From Diphasiastrum complanatum (taxonomy: Eukaryota > Streptophyta > Lycopodiopsida > Lycopodiales > Lycopodiaceae): DNA of 64,000 nt. Made by a program: the position numbers and the translations under genes. Shown one piece after another: positions 24,945-34,771 of this stretch. Position 1 is the stretch's first letter. Each line of letters opens with the position of its first letter. The notes below the pieces were generated by a model, which saw nothing but the letters and a program-made list of their open reading frames with translations, ran no database searches and had not been told where the DNA came from. The stretch covers positions 14,620,059 through 14,684,058 of the forward strand of contig CM055092.1 of NCBI GenBank assembly GCA_029204225.1, in the 5' to 3' direction.

Positions 24945-25170
24945 GGGAACCACAAGACCTACACACTACTATGTCTTATATGATGAGATCGGTTTCCCTC
25001 GGATGAACTTCAACAGCGTACTAATTACTTATGCAAAACTGTGTCATTCACTACAGAGGACCACAAGACCTACACACTACTATGTCTCGGTTGATGAGAT
25101 TGGTTTCTCCCCGGATGAACTTCAACAACTTACTAATTACTTATGGCACAACTTCAACACGTTGCAACAC
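24945..25170 (+). repeat. ~110-bp tandem repeat, two copies
   Basis: The unit contains CCTACACACTACTATGTC, GATGAACTTCAACA, CTAATTACTTATG and CATTCACTACAG. Markers recur at 24971 and 25081 (period 110). The same unit is amplified at 25700-26250. Confidence 0.9.
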
Positions 25171-25179
25171 GCTGTCGAA

Positions 25180-27243
25180 ATTTTGTGTACCAACACAGGG
25201 GCTCCGAAACATCTCCCAGTTTTCAGGTCCCAACTGGACAAAGTGTCTCAGGAGCCCTGTTTAACGTCGAACTTCGGACGGACGTTGCGGGCCGACCGTC
25301 GGTCGTTTCCTCGTCCTGTCTGTTCCCAAAGGTTCCTATCGAGGTTGTCCACTGGCCGAAACAGACGGCACCTGAAACGGATCCCGTTTGGAAAAACGGG
25401 GCCGTCAGACGAAAAGCTGCAAAACTAGTCCATTTCTCTTGACCTAATTGCGTTTCTCTCCAGTCTAAGGGCCATTTTGACCGAACGATACCTGAATCGA
25501 GCCAGGCTTGATCCCTTGGGTTTGTATCGGGATCACGAACCTGTGGACTGTGTTCCTGGACCATTAATGCATTCTACATAGTACCATGGCCTATGTGATG
25601 AGATAGATTTAGGTTGAATGGACACCAGAAGAGTGAATGGTCAACAGAACTATGCCATTCACTACAGGGATCCATTGGACCGACCATCCTGCAAGAAGTA
25701 TTGCTATTTCTGTCAGCACAGGCCTACACAGTACTATGTCTTATATGATGTGATCGGTTTCCCCTCGGATGAACTTCAACAGCTTACTAATTACTTATGC
25801 CAAACTGTTTCATTCACTACAGGGAACCACGAGACCTACACAATACTATGTCTTATATGATGTGATCGGTTTCCATGAACTTCAACAGCTTACTAATTAC
25901 TTATGCAAGACTGTTTCATTCACTACAGCGAACCACGAGACCTACACAGTACTATGTCTTATATGATGTGATCGGTTTCCCCCCGGATGAACTTCAACAA
26001 CTTACTAATCACTTATGCAAAACTATTTCATTCACTACAGGGAACCACGAGACCTACACAGTACTATGCTTATATGATGTGATCGGTTTTCCCCTGGATG
26101 AACTTCAACAGCTTACTAATTACTTATGCAAGACTGTTTCATTCACTACCTACACAGTACTATGTCTTATATGTTGTGATCGGTTTCCCCTCGGATGAAC
26201 TTCAACAGCTTACTAATTACTTATGCAAAACTGTTTCATTCACTACAGGCCGTCCGTCCGTTCCTCGTCCTGTCTGCTCCCACAGGTTCTTGGCGAGGTT
26301 GTCCGTTGGCCGAAACCGATGGCACCCAAAACAGATCCTGTTTGGAGAAACTGGGCTGTCGGATAGAGAGCTGCAAAACTAGTCCATTTCGCTTGACCTG
26401 ATTGCGTTTCTGTCTCGTCGAGCGGCCATTTTGACCGAACGACACCCGAATTGAGCCAGGCTCGGTCCCTTGAGATCGTATCGGGATCACGAATCGGTGG
26501 ACTGTATTCCTAGACCATTTTGTCGATTCCAAATGTTTTCAGGTCCCGACCGGACAAAGTGTCCTTGAAGCCCTGTTTGGTGTCGAACTTCGGAAGGGCG
26601 TACTGGGCCTGCCGTCCGTCCGGTCCTCGTCCCGTCTGCTCCCACGGGTTCCAATAGAAGTTGTCCGCTGGCCGAAACCGACGACACCTGAAACGGATCT
26701 TGTTTGGAGAAATTGGGCCGTCGGACGGAGAGCTGCAAAACTAGTCCATTTCGCTTGACCTGATTGCATTTCTGTCCCGTCGAGCGGCCATTTTGACCGA
26801 ACGACACCCGAATCGAGCCAGGCTCAGTCCTTTGAGTTTGTATCGGGATCACGAATCCGTGGACTGTATTCCTGGGCCATTTTGTCGATTCCTATGTTTT
26901 CTGGTTCCGTCCCTCGTGACGTGTCCTTGAAGCCCTATTTAACGTCGAACTTTGGACGGACATTGCGGGCCGACCATCGGTCGTTTCCTCGTCCTGTTTG
27001 TTCCCACAGGTTCCTATCAAGGTTGTCCACTGGCCGAAACAAACGGCGTCTGAAACGGATCCCGTTTGAAGAAATGGGGCCGTCGGACGGAAAGCTGCAA
27101 AACTAGTCCATTTCGATTGACCTAATTGCATTTCTGTCTCGTCGAACGGCCATTTTGACCGGACGATACCCGAATCGAGCCAGGCTCGGTCCCTTGGGTT
27201 CGTACTCGCTTCACGAACATGTGGACTGTATTCCTGGACCATT
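25180..27243 (+). repeat. ~362-bp tandem repeat array, four units
   Basis: The marker AAAACTAGTCCATTTC occurs at about 25421, 26375, 26737 and 27098; the last three are spaced 362 and 361 bp. Units are GC-richer than their surroundings and share CTGGCCGAAAC, GCCATTTTGACC and ATCGAGCCAGGCT. The first and last units end in the same flank (ATTAATGCATTCTAC and ATTAATACATTCTAC). The ~110-bp array interrupts the second unit. ORFs across it are frame accidents. Confidence 0.9.
25700..26250 (+). repeat. ~96-113-bp tandem repeat, five copies
   Basis: CTATGTCTTATATGATGTGATCGG-type markers recur at 25737, 25848, 25953, 26066 and 26162 (spacings 111, 105, 113, 96). It is the same unit as at 24945. Variable unit length, not a multiple of three, argues against coding use even though one frame stays open for ~100 codons. 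Confidence 0.9.
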
Positions 27244-27548
27244 AATACATTCTACGCAGGTTTAAGTGTATGCTGCAAAAGTGCAGCTTTGATGTTGAAT
27301 CTGCACATACCTGTGGTGCAATGCCTACGACACAATGAGGACGTGGGTGGGGTTGATGATGTTTATGGATGATGATTATGCTTGTGGCTTGTTTTGATGG
27401 TTATGGCTCTGGGGTTGTGGGTTTAGGGTGATTTGTTAGGGTTTGGGGTGTTGTGTTAACTGTGCCATTTGTTGGGGTGTCGGGTTTACGGTCTTATGTT
27501 AAATGGTTGAACATGATGCATATGTTTTGAATGAGATGCAGATGTGTT

Positions 27549-27550
<2 letters not shown>

Positions 27551-27638
<88 letters not shown>
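27551..27638. repeat. (TC)n microsatellite, 88 bp
   Basis: An uninterrupted TC tract lies just left of the hAT-like transposase remnant; another (TC)n lies on its right side at 29537-29610. Confidence 0.95.
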
Positions 27639-27641
<3 letters not shown>

Positions 27642-27789
27642 TTGCACGGAGCAAACCATTTTTGACTACCCATTCAAATTTCATGGAGCTAACCATTTGT
27701 AAGCAACCACGATAAATTAGCCATGACACAAATAGATTGTAAAAAAATGTATACATCTCATCTGATGCCACTGTACATGATGCTAAAAT

Positions 27790-29534
27790 GTGTATCAGTA
27801 TCTACAAGTCTGTGCTAAAAAAATCATCCCTCTGCGTGCCAGATGCATCTGCAGGGGTGTCAAATACAAAGTCTGACTGGGAGTCTGGAGGCATCTGGGA
27901 CTCCTCTAAGTCTGGGCCAACGCCTGCCAAGAGACGACTAGAAAAATCATCAGTGCGTCCCCTCTTGGCTGGCTTGCCTCTGGTCTGCCGGAAGGAACCC
28001 TCTGTGGTACACTCTTGCCTGGGGGTCTCCCTCTGCCACGGGGGGGTCTCTGGGAAGAATTGCCTGCCTGTGATGCTCTGAGTCGTCTCTGCGCTATCTG
28101 TCTCTGGGCAGCAGCCTCTGTCTCCCTCGCAAACTCTGACCAACCATCATCTGAAAGGGGGCGTGATGCGGGAGTACTGGTGGGTGGGGCATGTGGACCA
28201 TCCCCTGCAAGGTCGACCGTCTCATCTGAATCATATGTGGGCTCATCATCATCTGGATCAACCTCTGGCTCTGGCTTATGATCGGCCGCTGCAACCAGGC
28301 ACTCATCGGGATTGACCTACACAAGTCAATCATTCGTGAGAATAGCTGAAGCAACCGTGAGGGCATTAGACTGAATGTCTTAAATCAATACGAAAGCAAA
28401 ACGATAGAGCAACGAAATATACCTACAGCAGTAGGGCGCGTGCGCCTGCTACCCTCATGCTCTCCGTGATGCGTCAAACCACCCTGGTGTTGGTGTTGCA
28501 GTACACCGAGTCATTGCATCGCTCCATCGTCAGACGGTTCCGCCTGTTCGTGTAAACAAGGCTGACGGCCGAATGCACTCTCCATGCCTCGGAGGCGTCG
28601 ATGCTGCGCAAGAACATGGAACCGTAACAACTAGAAACAATCACATTGATGAGTGGACGTCTGCGACGATCAGTCCACCCATCAGCCATGATGGAATAGC
28701 CGTATCTATCCCAAGCCTCATGCAGTGCGGCCAGTCTCTCTCTGACTGATGCAACCCGGTCTTGGAGCAAAAGGCCACGTAGTGCGTCGGCTGTGGGTGG
28801 TGTGTAGCCGGGCCCGCAGACTGCAACTTTCGAGATAGCCTCTCGAAAGATGCGGGATGATGCCATGATAAAGGGGAGGTTTAGGTCATAGAACATCTGT
28901 GCTATGGTCCTGGTGGCGCCTCTGTGCTGCCCTTCTCTGAAAGATCCCGGCATGGACATTTGTCTGGTGCCTCGGGATGTGGATGGCTGGGAGGATGTGG
29001 ATGGAGGATGCGGATTTAGAGGTGGTGGCATAGGTGCAGGTGCGGAAGCAGAGGATGTGGACGGGCCGTGCAGATCTGACGGTGATGGCACAGGCGTACG
29101 TGTAGCAGTGGAGGCTGTGGATCCATGGGGAGTACTGGCGAAGGGGGTACGGGTGGCTGTGGCGGAGGTGAAGGCGGTGGCGGTGGCGGGTGCGGATGCG
29201 ACGGTGGGGGTGGGGGCGGTGGCGCTGGGTGTACCAGTGGCAGGGTCGGTGGCAGTGGGTGCACCAATGGAAACAAAGTCCACGGCATCTGTGGACGGCT
29301 CGTCGGGCTCAGCAACTGGCTCAGAATATGCCTCGAGAATGCGAGCCCTCTCCGCAGCGGGGATGACCATACAAATGCCGATCCCGTAGCGTCCCCCCGT
29401 GGGTCGGACTCGCAATCCCCCCAAATGTGCTCGAACCCGAGAGGCGTTCCCTGTGAACTGCTTTCGACAAAAAGGGCAACGCCACTTTTTGTCGGGCATC
29501 AACTCCACCTCATCCCAAATGGGACGAGCGGCCA

Positions 29535-29535
<1 letters not shown>
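27790..29535 (-). pseudogene. hAT-like BED/DUF659 transposase, internally deleted
   Basis: The Met at 29535 (minus) opens a BED-type zinc finger (KWRCPFCRKQF, then RVRAHLGG). A ~120-residue Ser/Thr/Pro/Ala linker follows, then a DUF659-type block (PPTADALRGLLLQDRVASV, YSIMADGWTDRRRRPLINVI). Near 28470 the frame leaves the RNase-H-like catalytic core. What follows (28320-27802) reads as an acidic and Arg-rich transposase tail in shifting frames. The core and the hAT dimerisation domain are missing, so it is inactive. It resembles hAT-related transposases of plants; I did not find its TIRs or target duplication. GC content is higher than in the neighbouring intron. Confidence 0.75.

Positions 29536-29536
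<1 letters not shown>

Positions 29537-29610
<74 letters not shown>
29537..29610. repeat. (TC)n microsatellite, 74 bp
   Basis: A perfect TC tract directly upstream of the transposase start codon on the minus strand. It is followed rightward by (CA)n-rich DNA with a short telomere-like CCTAAACCCTAAATCCTAAA near 29663. Confidence 0.95.
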
Positions 29611-29612
<2 letters not shown>

Positions 29613-29908
29613 GCACACACACACACACACAAAAGCACGCAAATCTAATTTCTCTCTCCCACCCTAAACCCTAAATCCTAAACTCACACACACACACACC
29701 ATGTCTCGTACATGCGTGCACACACACAAATCCTCTCTGTCTCCGTCCCTCACACTCTCTGTCTCTTCCTCTCTCTCTCACACACACAAATCACCATACA
29801 CACACATCTATATGCACACAAATCAACAATATGCACACACACACAAATTATCACACACACAATCATCACACACACACACACACACAACTCATCACACAAA
29901 CACCATAG

Positions 29909-29940
<32 letters not shown>

Positions 29941-30058
29941 CCTTTACCCCCGCTCTCCCTCCTGCCTCGCCCCTTGCTCCCGTGGCCAAATCTGCCTCCC
30001 TTCCCTCTCATCGCGCGATCTCTCTCTCTCTCTCTCCTCCATCTGCTTACCGCCTCCT

Positions 30059-30967
30059 ATGGCACCTAAGAAAAAGGAGGGTGTTCTTACACCCCCCTCC
30101 CTGTTGGACACCCCCCCATCACCGGTAGTGATGGAGGAGCCGTCTTCGGTGACAGAAACTATCAACATGGCTGCCATTGACTACACTCCTTCCAAACCTA
30201 CCGAAAGTCTTTTTGCTTATGATCTTAGTTTTATCCGGCAAGAAATTCTTGGACTTAAGAAACAACTACACCTCTTTGAAGCTGAAAATAGCAAGTTAGC
30301 TAAGGATCTTTTTGGTATCACGGAACGTGTGGAGCAGCTTGAGCAAGAAAATATATATCTTAAGCAACGAATTGCAGAAAAAAGTGCCTTGGAGGAGACT
30401 TCCAACAAGATCAATAGCTTGGAGAAACAAGTCGAGGAGACGAAAACGTGGGCAGCACTCTTCAAACCGGATGATATGGGCAGCAAACTCTCATCACTCG
30501 CAAAACAGGTTGAAGAAACGACATCGATCCTTAAGCAAGGTAATCACTCTCAGATTTCATCTTTTCCGAAGGAAAACGATTTGGAGACAGTTTTGGGTGA
30601 ACAAGCCAGAAGGGCCAAAAAAGCCTTTAACATTAGAGTAAGAGGCATTGCCAATGGTGGAAAACCGTTGGAAGAAGCTACGGATTTGCTCATTTCCAAG
30701 TTATCTCATGTGGCTGACGGTTTTGATACTGCTTGGCGCAGTAAATTTGATGACAATGTTTTGTTTATCAAGTTCCGCTCGCTTTCACAACGCAATGCTG
30801 CCCTTCGGCTTAGGGCAAAGCTTAAAGGTACTTTCATTTATATGGATGATGACTTAACAAATACTCAATGGTTGGCAAGAAAAAAGATTATCCTTGAAGC
30901 GAAAGAGAAAGGGCAAAGGGTTGTTTTTATTGACGGGAAACCGAGATTTTTCGACCTTCCACAATAG
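30059..30967 (+). CDS. LINE ORF1: coiled-coil RNA-binding protein
   Basis: The Met at 30059 follows a pyrimidine-rich leader and starts MAPKKKEG. Residues ~55-175 are strongly helical with Leu/Glu/Lys heptads (a coiled coil, probably a trimer or dimer). Residues ~190-255 show IRVRGIANGG, an RRM-like domain. Residues ~258-302 (YMDDDLTNTQ, ARKKIILEAKEKGQRVVFI) look like the C-terminal domain of vertebrate-type L1 ORF1p. Such proteins coat LINE RNA and act as chaperones. There is no CCHC knuckle, unlike many plant L1 ORF1 proteins. The frame ends CAA-TAG and continues open into ORF2. Confidence 0.85.
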   Translation: MAPKKKEGVLTPPSLLDTPPSPVVMEEPSSVTETINMAAIDYTPSKPTESLFAYDLSFIRQEILGLKKQLHLFEAENSKLAKDLFGITERVEQLEQENIYLKQRIAEKSALEETSNKINSLEKQVEETKTWAALFKPDDMGSKLSSLAKQVEETTSILKQGNHSQISSFPKENDLETVLGEQARRAKKAFNIRVRGIANGGKPLEEATDLLISKLSHVADGFDTAWRSKFDDNVLFIKFRSLSQRNAALRLRAKLKGTFIYMDDDLTNTQWLARKKIILEAKEKGQRVVFIDGKPRFFDLPQ

Positions 30968-33900
30968 GAACTAGGGGCCCCCGGATATAGAAGCTACCCG
31001 AGATCCCCTACCAATTTGAGACTTGGCTTCTGGAATTGTAATGGTTTTTTATCTTCGTCATCAGCCGGAGACTTTGCTGATTTTATTAGAAAATGCGACA
31101 TTTTGTTGTTGGCTGAAACTCATGAGTCCTTATATCATCCTCTTCCAAATATACAGGAGTACTCTTGGCATTCTGCTTTTCGTCCATTTGTTAGGGGAAA
31201 AACTTGTCGAGGATCTGGAGGAGTAGCTTGTTTATACAGAGACACCACAGTTCAGATGGTTAAACAAGATCCATACGCTCGCTATATTTGGTTACACATT
31301 ATTGGCTCACTATTGGGATTACCTCAGGACATCTATATAGCTGTATGCTATTTTGCTCCACAGACCTCAGTGTTTGCTGAGTTTGGCGGGGACCCTTTTC
31401 AGGCTCTCTCAGATGATATTGCTATCTTTTCTCAGCAGGGTTCCATTTTACTAGCAGGTGATTTCAACGCCCGCACAAGCTCTAGACAAACCGAATTTCA
31501 TGCAGCTACGGATCTTCTCAGGCTTTACCCTTTGGATATGGGGCTAGACCGGGTATCACAGGATGCAGACACTCCAGCTACATCTTTCGGGGAGCAGTTG
31601 ATCACTCTAGCAGAGACACACGCTCTTGCCATTTTGAATGGCCTCACACAGTGGCCTTCCTCATCAGCATATACATGCTATCCTCATGGTGGAGGACATA
31701 GTGTGGTCGACTACTTCATTGGATCACCTGCTTTGATCTCTCACATTTCTGATTTCTCCATCACACCCCCTACCATTTCCGATCACTCACTCTTACACAT
31801 CTCACTTGGTCACATAACCTCTTCTTTGCAAATTTCTTGCTCTCTTCCCACTCATAAACGTATTCCTTTCACCCAATCTGGATTCACTAATTACACCACA
31901 ATCTTATCCCAACTACTCGCTAACTTCCCGTTCATGGCACCAATTGACCAGCAAGCCACTTTTCTCTCTACATCCCTCTTAGCTGCTGCTTCCTCATCCT
32001 TCCCCATCAAAACGACATCATCTCACAGAAGTGTTCACAACAGATGGTATGATGCAGAATGCCGCTCTCTTCACAATCATGTGACATATGCCAGGTCACA
32101 CTCCCCTGCCACACTCAAACAATGCCAGAAAGAATATCATAGAACCACCAGAACAAAGAAGATCAAGTACCTACAATCACTCTGCCAAAAAATGATCAAC
32201 TCTTTAGATTCACCCTCCTCCTCTTTTTTCTGGAAACATTTCACCAGACACTCTTCAACATTGGCCCCCATAGCCATCGAATCCTGGATCGAGTATGCCA
32301 CGGAGTTATATACCACGGACTCTCCTCCTACCTCACTCTCACCGAGACCTGACCACTGCTCACTTTTCACCCCTGACATGGTTGAAAACGCCATTAAACA
32401 TGCCAAACTAAATAAAGCCACTGACTATGACTCCTTAAGTGTAGACTTCCTAAAGCCCGTAGCACATCTCATCTCCCCTTACATTGCTCATGTTTTTAAC
32501 ACAGCTGTTACTTCTGGTTTTCCTACGGCTTGGTGTACTAATATCCTTCACCCCATCCTCAAGGCAGGTGATCCCATGTATGTAGGAAACTACCGCACCA
32601 TTATGATTGGCCACACTCTAGCTAAGATATATGGCTCTATACTACAGACAGTCACTGGATCTTTTGCTGAAACTGAGGGTTTACACGCTATGGGTCAAGC
32701 TGGTTTCAGACCGGGATATTCTACTTCAGACCAGATCTTCATTTTGAGATGCATTATTGAGGAGGCTCGACATCGGAAACAGAGAATTTACTGTTGCTTT
32801 GTGGATTTTCGCAAAGCTTTTGACTCTGTTCCACGACATCTTCTTTTCCAGAGACTGTCTTCACTTGGCTTTTCAGAGGATACTATTGCTGCGATCATTA
32901 CTTTATATGAGCGAGTCTTGGCACGTTTCAGAGATGGTAGTGGCTGGTCCTCACAGATACATTCTACCATTGGGGTGAAGCAGGGTTGCCCCTTATCACC
33001 CACTCTTTTTGCACTATATATAGATGACCTCGAGCGGATTATTCGCGAGGAAGGTGGAGAGGGCTGTCCCCTAGCAGACATTATTATCCCCATTCTCTTG
33101 TACGCTGATGATGTGGTTCTCCTCTCATCCTCTGTAGCTGGTTTACAGAGTCACCTTTCTGCTTTACATCACTTTTGCCAGCGTTGGGGATTGACGGTTA
33201 ACCTTAAGAAGACTAAGATTATGGTGTTTAACACCAACAGACAGCATATGAGAGATGTGATTTTCTATTATGACGGGCTACCGATTGAGATCGTGACCTC
33301 CTACACCTATTTGGGAGTTCTTTTCTCTGGTCCGCTACTCACTTTTCGACCAGCAGCCACCGCCAGGCTCCGCAAGGGGCATACCGCTCTTGTGCATATG
33401 GAGAGATTTTGCTCTACTTATTATGTGCAGGATCCTGCTACCAGATGCCTACTATTTTCTGCTACTGTCTCCCCAGTTGTGCTATATTCGGCTGAGACTT
33501 GGTGCCCTGATTTATCACGCGATACATGGAGAGATCTTACTCGTATCCAGATTCTCATGCTCAGTAGGATAATTCGGGCTAAGCCCTCAGTACCACATGA
33601 TATCATACTAGCCGAGTTTGCTTCTCCTCCATTAGTTGTTGGTGCTATGTTTCAGATCATCACCTTTCTTCACAGGGTATCAGATCTAGATACCTCCAGA
33701 TACATTGTTGCTGCTCTCACTTCATCTTGTACCCTTGCAGATCAGGGAGCCAAGCACTCTTGGTATCGCAGTGTCTCAGCCCTTCTTCAGACTTGGGGTT
33801 TATCCGCACTTGATCTTCCGAATGGAACCCATGCTTATATCAGACAGCAGATTTACCGGAGCTACATACGCACTATATGGTCACATCCTGATCCAGATAG

Positions 33901-34519
33901 GGTCAAGCTACATTATTATGGCACACATCTTTTACGGCTGGACGTTTCGGGCTTGCCTATTCTTCCAGTTTATCTTACACAGACGCTATCTTTTGGTCTG
34001 AGATATCGTATAGGACAGCTTCGAGTCTCTTCTCATCAGCTTGCTATCGAGACAGGTAGATACACAGACACTCCCAGATTGCAGCGGATATGTCAGCTTT
34101 GTTCTCTTCAGGAGGTGGAAGATGAGTTTCATTTCATCTTTCGCTGCCCAGTATACTATGAGATTAGAGGACGATACCATTGTTTATACCGAGATATTCC
34201 CCTCACGTTGAGCTCCTTCCTCGAGTATCCAGATGCTAGATGTGTGGGTCTTCTTTTGAGAGAGATGTATATTTTACGAGCTTCACTTCTACCTACGCTC
34301 TCAGATATGGATTCCAGTCAGGCTCACATTACTCAGTTCTTCCAGAAGCGAGACAGAGTGGATATTTCGGTTGCGGATTTTGACGTCCCCGTCCGAAGAT
34401 CGAAGACACAGAGAGTTTCGGCTCGATCCAGTGCTACTAGATCTTCATACGCCTCCCACCAGCCTACATCACGACCCACTACTACCATCACTCATTACTT
34501 TCAGCTTGCTCGTAGCTAG
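30968..34519 (+). CDS. LINE ORF2: APE endonuclease, reverse transcriptase, CCHC
   Basis: The frame is the same as ORF1, open directly after the TAG at 30965-30967, with no ATG until 31256, inside the endonuclease. From 31016: APE endonuclease (LRLGFWNCNG, AETHES, LLAGDFNARTSSRQTEF near residue 147, SVVDYFIGSP, SDHSLL near 255). Then RT (NYRTIMIGH, GQAGFRPGYST, VDFRKAFDSVPRHLLF, GVKQGCPLSPT, LYADDVVLLS near 696). Then a C-terminal CCHC motif (CQLCSLQEVEDEFHFIFRC near 1025). It ends with a basic, Ser-rich tail. It nicks target DNA and reverse-transcribes LINE RNA there. No RNase H domain is seen. Confidence 0.92.
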   Translation, partial: ELGAPGYRSYPRSPTNLRLGFWNCNGFLSSSSAGDFADFIRKCDILLLAETHESLYHPLPNIQEYSWHSAFRPFVRGKTCRGSGGVACLYRDTTVQMVKQDPYARYIWLHIIGSLLGLPQDIYIAVCYFAPQTSVFAEFGGDPFQALSDDIAIFSQQGSILLAGDFNARTSSRQTEFHAATDLLRLYPLDMGLDRVSQDADTPATSFGEQLITLAETHALAILNGLTQWPSSSAYTCYPHGGGHSVVDYFIGSPALISHISDFSITPPTISDHSLLHISLGHITSSLQISCSLPTHKRIPFTQSGFTNYTTILSQLLANFPFMAPIDQQATFLSTSLLAAASSSFPIKTTSSHRSVHNRWYDAECRSLHNHVTYARSHSPATLKQCQKEYHRTTRTKKIKYLQSLCQKMINSLDSPSSSFFWKHFTRHSSTLAPIAIESWIEYATELYTTDSPPTSLSPRPDHCSLFTPDMVENAIKHAKLNKATDYDSLSVDFLKPVAHLISPYIAHVFNTAVTSGFPTAWCTNILHPILKAGDPMYVGNYRTIMIGHTLAKIYGSILQTVTGSFAETEGLHAMGQAGFRPGYSTSDQIFILRCIIEEARHRKQRIYCCFVDFRKAFDSVPRHLLFQRLSSLGFSEDTIAAIITLYERVLARFRDGSGWSSQIHSTIGVKQGCPLSPTLFALYIDDLERIIREEGGEGCPLADIIIPILLYADDVVLLSSSVAGLQSHLSALHHFCQRWGLTVNLKKTKIMVFNTNRQHMRDVIFYYDGLPIEIVTSYTYLGVLFSGPLLTFRPAATARLRKGHTALVHMERFCSTYYVQDPATRCLLFSATVSPVVLYSAETWCPDLSRDTWRDLTRIQILMLSRIIRAKPSVPHDIILAEFASPPLVVGAMFQIITFLHRVSDLDTSRYIVAALTSSCTLADQGAKHSWYRSVSALLQTWGLSALDLPNGTHAYIRQQIYRSYIRTIWSHPDPDRVKLHYYGTHLLRLDVSGLPILPVYLTQTLSFGLRYRIGQLRVSSHQLAIETGRYTDTPRLQRICQLCSLQEVEDEFHFIFRCPVYYEIRGRYHCLYRDIPLTLSSFLEYPDARCVGLLLREMYILRASLLPTLSDMDSSQAHITQFFQKRDRVDISVADFDVPVRRSKTQRVSARSSATRSSYASHQPTSRPTTTITHYFQLARS

Positions 34520-34700
34520 TTTCCTCCGCGGAGCAGGTGGTTAAGCTCTTGCTTTGTACCCTCACCAGCTGGTGGTCAAGCTTGGATACTTTTTCTCTTA
34601 GAGACAGAGAGATCGATATTTTAGTTTTAGTTTTACTGTCTTTTCATTGGTAAATAAGTCCTTATGCGGACAATGCTTCTCACATTTTGTACTCTCTTTT

Positions 34701-34770
34701 GTCTTATGTGCCCCTGGGCACCAAAAGACGTTAATAATAATTCTAATTCTAATTCTAATTCTCTCTCTCT
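34701..34770 (+). other. LINE 3' terminal hairpin and microsatellite tail
   Basis: TTGTCTTAT is followed by the hairpin GTGCCC-CT-GGGCAC (34708-34721), then AAAAGACGTTAATAATAA, about three TTCTAA units and CTCTCTCTCT. The same order is seen at three other LINE ends in the window, with compensating changes in the stem. It is the likely RT recognition site on LINE RNA. Confidence 0.75.
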
Positions 34771-34771
34771 A

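Larger units (their letters stand above)
29909..34771 (+). mobile_element. Full-length LINE with intact ORF1 and ORF2
   Basis: The element runs from a (CT)n tract at 29909-29936 through a GC-rich 5' UTR, ORF1 (302 codons), an in-frame TAG and ORF2. It continues through a ~185-bp 3' UTR with a terminal hairpin and a (TTCTAA)n/(CT)n tail. Neither frame has a lesion, so it is probably young and may be autonomous. It lies in sense orientation in the 12.2-kb SYD intron. A target-site duplication cannot be read because both ends lie in (CT)n. Nine hundred bases of ORF1 homology and the whole ORF2 relate it to the decayed copy at 1282-5370. Confidence 0.92.

Noticed and set aside
25700-26250. Possible CRISPR-like array of regular repeats
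   Set aside because: Units are contiguous tandem copies without unique spacers, in plant nuclear DNA.
25223-27242. Several ORFs of 70-140 codons on both strands within the repeat arrays
   Set aside because: They follow the tandem units, change frame between copies of variable length and have no domain.
29655-29690. Interstitial telomere repeats (CCTAAACCCTAAATCCTAAA)
   Set aside because: Only two to three imperfect units in CA-rich low-complexity DNA; too short to claim a telomere-derived tract.
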